NCBI GenBank assembly: GCA_024699395.1
Contig: JAILPU010000044.1
Coordinates: forward strand, 1-10,411
Source of the DNA: Lachnospiraceae bacterium
GTDB lineage: Bacteria; Bacillota; Clostridia; Lachnospirales; Lachnospiraceae
Direction of reading: 5' to 3'
Length of the DNA stretch: 10,411 nucleotides
The stretch's first letter is position 1, and every line of letters begins with the position of its first letter. Of the stretch, positions 1-6,217 are shown in pieces. The notes under the pieces are model-generated. The model had not been told where the DNA came from and ran no database searches. It was given only the letters and a program-made list of their open reading frames with translations. Both the position numbers and the translations under genes were made by a program.

Positions 1-4
1 TATT

Positions 5-1279
5 ATGGGTAAAGGTCATAAAAGAAAAAAGATAAGATGGGACAAACTTGATAATACAGCCAATCTTTTCCCGGCCATAGCGGGGGAGAGCCGTACCAAT
101 GTGTACAGGATAAGCGTCACCTTAAAGGAGGACGTGGATCCTGTGATACTAAAAGATGCTCTTGATAAGGTGTTACCCAAGTTTGATCTTTTTAATGTGA
201 GATTAAGGAGCGGCCTTTTCTGGTACTATTTTGAGGAAAATACAAAGCCCGCCCCCAAGGTGGTGCAGGAGAATACTTTCCCCTGTCGTTATATAAGACA
301 GAACAAAAACAGAAGCTATCTCTTCAGGGTGAGCTATTTTGAAAAGAGGATCAATTTGGAAGTTTTCCATGTCCTTACCGACGGTATGGGAGGCTTCAGC
401 TTCTTAAGGGAACTTACCTACCAGTATCTCAGGCTTCGCCACACCGAGATAAATGACAAGGTAAAGGATGAACTTAGCGCCGAGACATCCCTTAATTCCG
501 AGGATAGCTTCTTAAGACATTACAGAGAAAAGAAGCCCCTTGGCTTTGCCAATAAAAGGGCATTTTTAATTAAGCAGGAAAAGCTTCCCGCGGGAGAAAT
601 TGATGTCATTCATGTGATTATGTCGGTGAAACAGCTTAAGGAAATATGCCACAAATCGGAGCTTTCCATAAATGAATTCCTTATAGCTGCCTATGCCTAC
701 AGCATATATATAAACTGTGTTAAGAAGAAGGAAGACAAGCCCATAAGGATTGCGGTGCCTGTGGATTTAAGACCTTATTTCGGTTCCACCACCACCAAGA
801 ACTTTTTCGTGGTGGTTTCCGCAGAATTAAATGTAACGGACAAGCAATATACTTTTGAGGAAGTATGTCAAATAATAAAGGCCAGTCTTAAAAGCCAGAT
901 AAACAAGGAAAACCTTGAGGAGCTTTTCTCCTACAGCGTATCCAACCAGGTTAATTTCTGGCTGAGACTTGTGCCCAGAAATTTAAAAAATTTTTGCATG
1001 AGATTTGTTTACAACAGGTCGGCTTTGGCCAACACCACCACCGTCACCAATATAGGCAATCTTAAACTGGAGGATCCCTACGGCGACTATGTGGAGCGTT
1101 TTCATGCATTTATAACCATGTCAAAGGGTCAGTTTATAAAGGGAACAATCTGTTCTTTCAAGGATACTCTTGTTTTTTCCTTTGTTTCGGGATACAAGGA
1201 GCGCAATATCCAGAGAGGTTTTGTGAGAACCCTTACGGAACGTGGGGTTGATATAACCATAGAGAGCAACAACATATAG
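5..1279 (+). CDS. Condensation-fold acyltransferase (alcohol acetyltransferase-like)
   Basis: This 424-residue protein looks like a member of the chloramphenicol-acetyltransferase/condensation-domain superfamily, in the branch often labelled alcohol acetyltransferase. Such enzymes move an acyl group from an acyl thioester to a hydroxyl or amine. The active-site motif HxxxDG is visible as H122-V-L-T-D126-G127, followed by the usual G-G-F-S-F-L-R helix; H122 would be the catalytic base. A second typical element, V-P-V-D-L-R-P-Y-F near residues 251-259, matches the conserved N/D-L-R-P segment, and T-V-T-N-I-G near 346-351 matches the late S-N-x-G element. There is no signal peptide or membrane segment; the basic N-terminus (K-G-H-K-R-K-K) suggests a cytoplasmic or membrane-associated protein. 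Only four bases precede ATG 5, so no ribosome site can be judged and the start could lie further left. The stop overlaps the ribosome site of the next gene. The acyl donor and acceptor cannot be told from sequence. Confidence 0.8.
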   Translation: MGKGHKRKKIRWDKLDNTANLFPAIAGESRTNVYRISVTLKEDVDPVILKDALDKVLPKFDLFNVRLRSGLFWYYFEENTKPAPKVVQENTFPCRYIRQNKNRSYLFRVSYFEKRINLEVFHVLTDGMGGFSFLRELTYQYLRLRHTEINDKVKDELSAETSLNSEDSFLRHYREKKPLGFANKRAFLIKQEKLPAGEIDVIHVIMSVKQLKEICHKSELSINEFLIAAYAYSIYINCVKKKEDKPIRIAVPVDLRPYFGSTTTKNFFVVVSAELNVTDKQYTFEEVCQIIKASLKSQINKENLEELFSYSVSNQVNFWLRLVPRNLKNFCMRFVYNRSALANTTTVTNIGNLKLEDPYGDYVERFHAFITMSKGQFIKGTICSFKDTLVFSFVSGYKERNIQRGFVRTLTERGVDITIESNNI

Positions 1280-1287
1280 GAGACGCT
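1279..1287 (+). promoter_or_regulatory. Ribosome binding site of the DUF6320-like gene
   Basis: GGAG at 1279-1282 sits five bases before ATG 1288. Its first G is the last base of the TAG stop of the preceding gene, so translation of the two genes is probably coupled. Confidence 0.75.
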
Positions 1288-1950
1288 ATGAAAACATGCA
1301 ATAAGTGCAGGATAAAGGTACTGGACGATACCAATACATGCCCTTTGTGCAATCAGGTATTGGAGGGTGACGAGAAGGGTCACGATATGTACCCCAACAT
1401 AATGGCGGGGGTAAGATGGATAAGATTTTTTGAAAATATCTTCTTGTTTCTTTCCGTTGTGAGCGGAATGGTATTAGGCTGCTTAAGCATTATGAAAATA
1501 TTTAGCCCTGTAGTGTTTGTTATAGTTGGACTTATTCTTTTGTATTTAAACGCAATTATAAGGGTGGCTGTAACGGGACAGTCGGGATATATGCTGAAGT
1601 TGTTTTCATTGTATCTTCTGGCGGCGGCGGTACTTATAGCCATTGACGGTATAACAGGCTACAAAAAATGGTCTCTGGACTATGTGATCCCCGGGGGAAT
1701 AATGACCCTTGACGGAGCCATTGTGGCGTTAATGCTTATCAATCACAAAAACTGGCAGAGTTATATTCCCTACCAGATAACGGTGATGCTTATGTCCTTT
1801 GTGCTTTTGATCCTTATATGGACTAAGGTTATAGACGATCCCGTGGTGGCAGTGATTGCATTCCTTGTGACGGTTTCACTGTTTTTGGGAACGGTTATAA
1901 TAGGGGATTCCACAGCCAGAGAAGAATTAAAAAGAAGGTTTTATTTTTAA
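1288..1950 (+). CDS. Zinc-ribbon multi-pass membrane protein, DUF6320-like
   Basis: This 220-residue protein has two parts. Residues 1-25 form a zinc-ribbon-like knuckle with C4-x2-C7 and C18-x2-C21. After a short polar linker come about six hydrophobic segments, roughly 46-68, 71-92, 102-120, 133-151, 163-180 and 186-206, ending in a basic tail (R-E-E-L-K-R-R). This layout matches what is annotated as DUF6320 in Lachnospiraceae; no biochemical function is established that I know of. It begins eight bases after the acyltransferase, and I recall the pair recurring in related genomes, which suggests the membrane protein presents substrate to, anchors, or acts with that enzyme. The cytoplasmic zinc ribbon would be a natural docking surface. 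The family assignment comes from recalled similarity in architecture; function is not assigned. Confidence 0.7.
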   Translation: MKTCNKCRIKVLDDTNTCPLCNQVLEGDEKGHDMYPNIMAGVRWIRFFENIFLFLSVVSGMVLGCLSIMKIFSPVVFVIVGLILLYLNAIIRVAVTGQSGYMLKLFSLYLLAAAVLIAIDGITGYKKWSLDYVIPGGIMTLDGAIVALMLINHKNWQSYIPYQITVMLMSFVLLILIWTKVIDDPVVAVIAFLVTVSLFLGTVIIGDSTAREELKRRFYF

Positions 1951-1954
1951 TAAA

Positions 1955-3328
1955 ATGAAAGCAATATCAAAGGATTTACAGAGAGAACAATATATAAAAA
2001 TGACAGAGACTCCGGTTAAGAAGCTGGTGGTGACCCTGGCCATACCCACCACCATAAGTATGCTGATCACCAGCATATACAATCTTGCGGATTCTTATTT
2101 TGTGGGTCAGATAAATACCATGGCAAGTGCAGCTGTGGGGGTGGTCATGGGACTTATGACCATAATACAGGCCTTCGGATTTATGCTGGGTCACGGCGCA
2201 GGAAGCGTGGTGGCGAGAATGCTGGGGCAGAAAAAACCTGAGGAAGCCACAGATTATGCCAGCGTAAGTTTTTTTACTTCCATTATTTTGGGAGTTGCTA
2301 TTGCGGTTCTTGGACTTAAGTTTAACACGAGCCTTATGTACGGTCTGGGAAGCTCCGAAACGGTCCTTCCCTATTCTTCTGTTTATTCGGGATATATTCT
2401 TCTGGCGGCGCCTTTTATGACAGGGGGATGTGTCCTTAATAACATATTGAGATACGAGGGCAAGGCAGCTCTGGCAATGGTGGGGCTTACCTTGGGAGGT
2501 GTACTTAATATAGGACTTGATGCCTTCACCATGATGGTTTTAAAAATGGGAGTCCACGGAGCGGGTCTTTCCACTGCCATATCTCAGGTAATAAGCTTTA
2601 TTGTGCTTTTAAGCGTTTTTCTTATGGGTAAAACTCAGAGTAAGTTAAAGCTCGAGAGATTTGCAAAATGCCTGCCTCTTTTGTGTACCGTGATTGTCAC
2701 CGGCCTTCCCAGCCTTGTAAGGCAGGGCCTTGGAAGCTTTGCCACCATAATGCTCAATAATTATGCAAAGGATTACGGGGATGCGGCCATAGCCGCCATG
2801 AGTATCGTAACAAGGATAAGCATGTTCATATTCTGCTTCGGTCTCGGTATAGGTCAGGGCTTCCAGCCGGTATGCGCCTTTAATTACGGGGCGGGAAAAT
2901 ATAAAAGAGTAAGACAGAGTTATTATTTTACAATGGTCGCCGCAGAGTTTTTCCTGGGGAGCCTCGCTCTTATCGGTCTTGTTTTTTCCAACGACCTTAT
3001 AAGGATATTCAGGAACGACCCCAAGGTTATAGAGATAGGTACCTTTGCTTTAAGGTTTCACCTTATGGCATTGTTCTTCCATCCTGTTATAGTGTGTACC
3101 AATATGCTGTTTCAGAGTATAGGTAAGAGCGTAAGGGCCACCTTTGTTTCGACTTTAAGAAGCGGACTTTGTTTTATTCCTGTGATCATGGTTTTGAGAA
3201 GATGTATGGGGCTTACGGGCATTCAGATTTCACAGCCCGCAGCCGATGCCATATCTTTTATTATAGCGGCGGTTTTTGCAGTGACATATATGAGAGAACT
3301 TCCCACCAAAGACAGTGACGGGGTGTAG
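1955..3328 (+). CDS. MATE family multidrug/organic-compound efflux transporter
   Basis: This 457-residue integral membrane protein has about twelve hydrophobic helices in two similar halves, typical of MATE (multi antimicrobial extrusion) exporters of the MOP superfamily, which use Na+ or H+ gradients to expel drugs or metabolites. Recognisable family elements include L-A-I-P-T-T-I-S-M-L near 28-37 opening the first helix, N-N-I-L-R-Y-E-G-K near 162-170, L-G-G-V-L-N-I-G-L-D near 180-189, and G-Q-G-F-Q-P-V-C-A-F-N-Y-G-A near 300-313, the last being the best MATE signature here. ATG 1955 has no good ribosome site (an AAGAAGG is 16 bases away), and the in-frame ATG 2000 is no better. I keep 1955 because the N-terminal stretch L-Q-R-E-Q-Y-I-K-M-T-E-T-P resembles the start of related clostridial MATE proteins as I recall them. 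It lies four bases after the preceding gene and three before the next. The substrate cannot be predicted. Confidence 0.88.
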   Translation: MKAISKDLQREQYIKMTETPVKKLVVTLAIPTTISMLITSIYNLADSYFVGQINTMASAAVGVVMGLMTIIQAFGFMLGHGAGSVVARMLGQKKPEEATDYASVSFFTSIILGVAIAVLGLKFNTSLMYGLGSSETVLPYSSVYSGYILLAAPFMTGGCVLNNILRYEGKAALAMVGLTLGGVLNIGLDAFTMMVLKMGVHGAGLSTAISQVISFIVLLSVFLMGKTQSKLKLERFAKCLPLLCTVIVTGLPSLVRQGLGSFATIMLNNYAKDYGDAAIAAMSIVTRISMFIFCFGLGIGQGFQPVCAFNYGAGKYKRVRQSYYFTMVAAEFFLGSLALIGLVFSNDLIRIFRNDPKVIEIGTFALRFHLMALFFHPVIVCTNMLFQSIGKSVRATFVSTLRSGLCFIPVIMVLRRCMGLTGIQISQPAADAISFIIAAVFAVTYMRELPTKDSDGV

Positions 3329-3331
3329 CCT

Positions 3332-5191
3332 ATGAAGATCGAATCCGTACGTATCAAAAATTACAAAGCCATAAAGGATATCGCCATAAACAGCATGGAG
3401 AACGCCTGCATACTTGTGGGTAAAAACAGCACAGGTAAATCTGCGATTCTTGATGCCATAATGGTTAGTTTCGGGTATAAGAGCCTTGAATTTAAAAATT
3501 TCAAGGATCCCAACAGAAACATTGAGATATCCGTAAGGCTTTCGGTTGCGGAGGAGGATCTTGACTATCTCTGGAAAACGGGAAGTGTGAGCCGGTTCAA
3601 GAAGAGGGAACTGTTTATAAAGGATTTTGAGGAACGTTTCCCCTCCTACAAAGAGGGAGTGCTCTTTTTTGAATTTCAGGCCAATAAGGACGGGACCGTC
3701 AGATATAACGACGGTTTTTCCAAGAATAATGAGGACATACCGAGAATACTTCCCAAGATTTATTACATCGATCACAGGCGTGACATCGATGAGATAGAAC
3801 GGGATATTATACAGTCGGGGATAAGGGAGAATACCACAAATCTTCTTTTGGAGAACAGGTGCATGTTCGACCCCACCAGAAATTGCAACGCCTGTTTTAA
3901 CTGTATCGGAAAGATTGAAAAGAAGGAAGTTTCGGACCTCTCCATTTTTGAGACGGAAAAGCTTTTGGAATATAAGATATATCATGCGGACAACGAGGAT
4001 TTCATGAACAGGCTCAACCGCTGTTTTAACAGAAACTCCGGGTTGTCGGATCTTTTGGTGGATCATATCAATGTGGATGCGGCTTCCATGATGGAACCCC
4101 ACATTGTCCGTTACAAGGAAGATTCCGATACATATGAATCGGTTCATGATATGTCGGAGGGCATGAAGAGTATTTATATTCTTTCGCTTTTGGAGGCATA
4201 TCTTCTTGGGGAGGAGAGACTTCCCTGCATCCTTATGATGGAGGACCCGGAACTGTTTCTCCATCCGGAACTTCAAAAGACCGCAAGTGAACTTTTGTAC
4301 AAGCTTTCCCAGAAGAACCAGACCATCTTTTCAACCCACGCCCCCACAATGCTTTTTAACTTTAACAGGGCTCAGATTAAGCAGATACAGCTGGGAAAAG
4401 ATAAGCTTCCCGTGGTAAGGGAGCATAACGATCTGGGAAGAATACTGGACGATTTGGGGTACAGCGCCAACGACCTTATGAACGTGAGCTTTGTATTTAT
4501 TGTTGAGGGAAAACAGGACAAAAACAGATTGCCCCTTCTCCTTAACAAATACTACTCAGAGATTCAGAATGAAAGCGGTGAGCTTAACAGGATAGCGGTT
4601 ATTGCCACCAACAGCTGTACCAACATAAAAACATATGCCAACTTGAAATATATTAATCAGCTTTATATCAGAGACCAATTTCTTATGATAAGGGACGGGG
4701 ACGGGAAGGATCCCGAAAGGTTGAAGAGGGAACTGTGCTCCTACTACGATGACAGGATAAGGGAAGACAATGTCATTCCCAGAGTCACCCCCGACAATGT
4801 GCTTATACTGAAATATTATTCCTTTGAGAATTATTTCCTAAATCCCGACATAATGGCCAAAATCGGGGTGGTGGAATCAAGAGAAGCTTTCTTCGATATT
4901 TTCTATTCCAAGTACAGGGAATATCTTTATAAAATAAAAAGCTTTGTATATCTCAGGGAGAAAAAGAAAATCGAGATAAAATCCCCCAAGGATATAGAAG
5001 ACAATCTTGAAACCATCCTTACGTACGTGAGGGGACACAATCTTTTTGATATCTTCTACGGAAGATACAAAGGAAAGAAGGAAAACGATATCCTGAAGGC
5101 TTACATCGATAATGCCAATAGGGAAGTGTTTAAGGATATCCTTGATTCCATCGACAGATTTGTATTTTTTGAAAATAAAAAGAAGAGGTAA
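3332..5191 (+). CDS. OLD-family AAA ATPase with TOPRIM nuclease domain
   Basis: This 619-residue protein is built like an overcoming-lysogenization-defect (OLD) nuclease. The N-terminal SMC/RecF-like ATPase has Walker A at 30-37 (G-K-N-S-T-G-K-S), an ABC-signature-like D-M-S-E-G-M-K at 273-279, Walker B with catalytic acid at 300-307 (I-L-M-M-E-D-P-E), and a switch histidine in S-T-H-A-P at 334-338. The C-terminal TOPRIM domain shows V-E392-G around 391-393 and D455-x-D457 as metal-binding acids, then S-F-E-N-Y-F-L-N-P near 497-505, common in OLD-type TOPRIM proteins. Family members cut or nick DNA; some act in phage defence. No UvrD-like helicase follows, so this is not a Gabija pair and best fits a stand-alone class 1 OLD. 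Unusually, a C177-x7-C185-x2-C188-x2-C191 cluster sits between Walker A and the signature. The start is ATG 3332, with weak GGGGTG six bases upstream. The gene lies between a transporter and a channel on the same strand. Confidence 0.85.
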   Translation: MKIESVRIKNYKAIKDIAINSMENACILVGKNSTGKSAILDAIMVSFGYKSLEFKNFKDPNRNIEISVRLSVAEEDLDYLWKTGSVSRFKKRELFIKDFEERFPSYKEGVLFFEFQANKDGTVRYNDGFSKNNEDIPRILPKIYYIDHRRDIDEIERDIIQSGIRENTTNLLLENRCMFDPTRNCNACFNCIGKIEKKEVSDLSIFETEKLLEYKIYHADNEDFMNRLNRCFNRNSGLSDLLVDHINVDAASMMEPHIVRYKEDSDTYESVHDMSEGMKSIYILSLLEAYLLGEERLPCILMMEDPELFLHPELQKTASELLYKLSQKNQTIFSTHAPTMLFNFNRAQIKQIQLGKDKLPVVREHNDLGRILDDLGYSANDLMNVSFVFIVEGKQDKNRLPLLLNKYYSEIQNESGELNRIAVIATNSCTNIKTYANLKYINQLYIRDQFLMIRDGDGKDPERLKRELCSYYDDRIREDNVIPRVTPDNVLILKYYSFENYFLNPDIMAKIGVVESREAFFDIFYSKYREYLYKIKSFVYLREKKKIEIKSPKDIEDNLETILTYVRGHNLFDIFYGRYKGKKENDILKAYIDNANREVFKDILDSIDRFVFFENKKKR

Positions 5192-5196
5192 CGGTA

Positions 5197-6159
5197 TTGA
5201 AATCCTTTAAGGAAAAAATTTTTAGAATTATACAGATCGGAAATAAGGGCGATGCCCCAAGCCGTATGTTCGACAGATTTATAGTGCTTGCCATAGCCCT
5301 TAATCTTGCAAGCGTTTTTTTCGGAACCTTTGAGGAGTCGGCGCCCTACAAAAATATTCTGACGGTTATAGAGACGGTTACTGTGATTATTTTTACAGTT
5401 GAGTATTGTTTAAGGGTGTGGACCGCGGATCTGTTGTACCCCGAAAAGACTCCCCTTAAGGCAAGGGGGGCTTTCATCTTGTCTTTTTCCGGTATCATAG
5501 ATTTGTTGAGCTTTTTACCCTTTTATCTTCCCGTAATGTTTCCCATGGGAGTGGTGGCCTTCAGACTTTTCAGGGTCATCAGGATATTCAGGCTTTTTAG
5601 GATTAATGCCCAGTATGATGCCTTCAATGTTATAGTAAATGTCCTTAAGGAAAAAAAGGATCAGCTTATATCCTCCATGAGTATGATTTTAATTATGATG
5701 ACAGCTTCGTCTTTGTGCATGTATTCACTGGAACCGGAGAATTTTAAAAATGCCTTCGCAGGGATGTGGTGGAGCGTATCCACTCTGTTGACCGTGGGGT
5801 ACGGTGATATTTATCCCGCTACTGATTTGGGTAAGCTGATGGCCATTGTGATTTCCTTTTTGGGAGTGGGAATGGTGGCTATCCCCACAGGTATCATATC
5901 CGCAGGTTTTGTGGAGCAGTACTCCAAGGCAAAGGCCTCTGATGAGGTGGAGGACCTTAAGTCCATGGATATCATAACCAGCAGGGTTAACAAGAACAGT
6001 ACCTGGGTGGGAAAGAAGGTATCCTCCATAGAATTCCCTCCCGGACAGGTGTTGGTGTCGGTTATTCGTGACAACAAACTTATTACCTTAACCGGTGACG
6101 ATACCTTAAAGAATAAGGATGTCCTTGTGATATATAAGGAGGAACCCAAAGATTTGTAA
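5197..6159 (+). CDS. Voltage-gated K+ channel (6-TM) with C-terminal TrkA-C domain
   Basis: This 320-residue protein is a Kv-type potassium channel subunit, expected to form tetramers in the cytoplasmic membrane. S1 is about 27-45, S2 52-76 and S3 93-113. S4 (115-137) carries arginines at 123, 126, 129, 132 and 135, the every-third-residue pattern of a voltage sensor. S5 is about 156-178, the pore helix and filter 185-208 with T-V-G-Y-G-D at 199-204 (K+ selective), and S6 about 212-237. Residues 260-317 look like a TrkA-C (RCK-C) regulatory domain, found in K+ transport proteins and known in some cases to bind cyclic di-AMP or other ligands. No RCK-N (Rossmann) domain lies between S6 and TrkA-C. 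The start is TTG 5197: AGAGG lies about eight bases upstream, and the amphipathic K-E-K-I-F-R-I-I-Q N-terminus fits the family better than the next ATG (5266), which would begin just before S1. It follows the ATPase-nuclease gene by five bases. Confidence 0.88.
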   Translation: MKSFKEKIFRIIQIGNKGDAPSRMFDRFIVLAIALNLASVFFGTFEESAPYKNILTVIETVTVIIFTVEYCLRVWTADLLYPEKTPLKARGAFILSFSGIIDLLSFLPFYLPVMFPMGVVAFRLFRVIRIFRLFRINAQYDAFNVIVNVLKEKKDQLISSMSMILIMMTASSLCMYSLEPENFKNAFAGMWWSVSTLLTVGYGDIYPATDLGKLMAIVISFLGVGMVAIPTGIISAGFVEQYSKAKASDEVEDLKSMDIITSRVNKNSTWVGKKVSSIEFPPGQVLVSVIRDNKLITLTGDDTLKNKDVLVIYKEEPKDL

Positions 6160-6188
6160 TTGAAAACCTGACCTATTAAGCATATAAT
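6160..6188 (+). promoter_or_regulatory. Sigma-A type promoter for the DHH-PurC/leuS unit
   Basis: A -35 box TTGAAA at 6160-6165 and a perfect -10 box TATAAT at 6183-6188 are separated by 17 bases. Transcription would start near 6195, leaving a leader of about 23 bases before ATG 6218. The promoter begins immediately after the stop codon of the channel gene, in the only sizeable intergenic gap, so it divides the window into two transcription units. No terminator hairpin precedes it, so read-through from the left block is possible. Confidence 0.8.
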
Positions 6189-6208
6189 AATATGTGAGTG
6201 CGTTTTTT

Positions 6209-6217
6209 GGAGGGTTC
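6209..6217 (+). promoter_or_regulatory. Ribosome binding site deciding the DHH-PurC start
   Basis: GGAGGG at 6209-6214 lies just upstream of ATG 6218 (and of an in-frame TTG at 6221). The in-frame GTG at 6194 has no ribosome site and would fall at or before the predicted transcription start, so ATG 6218 is preferred. Confidence 0.75.

Noticed and set aside
3230..4276. Long antisense open frame (348 codons) across the MATE/ATPase-nuclease junction
   Set aside because: It lies entirely opposite two well-supported genes, has no recognisable domain, no credible ribosome site, and a composition expected from the reverse complement of biased coding sequence.
3332..5191. Gabija (GajA) assignment for the ATPase-TOPRIM protein
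   Set aside because: Gabija needs an adjacent UvrD-like helicase GajB; the neighbours are a MATE exporter and a K+ channel.
6136..6156. Strong AAGGAGG near the end of the channel gene, possibly serving a small gene
   Set aside because: The only start-like codon in range is TTG at 6154-6156, which is followed at once by TAA. The motif simply encodes lysine and glutamate codons of the TrkA-C tail.
6181..6194. Short inverted repeat CATAT-AATA-ATATG overlapping the -10 box, a possible operator
   Set aside because: Five-base arms made almost only of A and T around a TATAAT box are expected by chance.
6194..6217. GTG 6194 as the start of the DHH-PurC protein
   Set aside because: It has no ribosome site and coincides with or precedes the transcription start predicted from the -10 box at 6183-6188; ATG 6218 has GGAGGG directly upstream.
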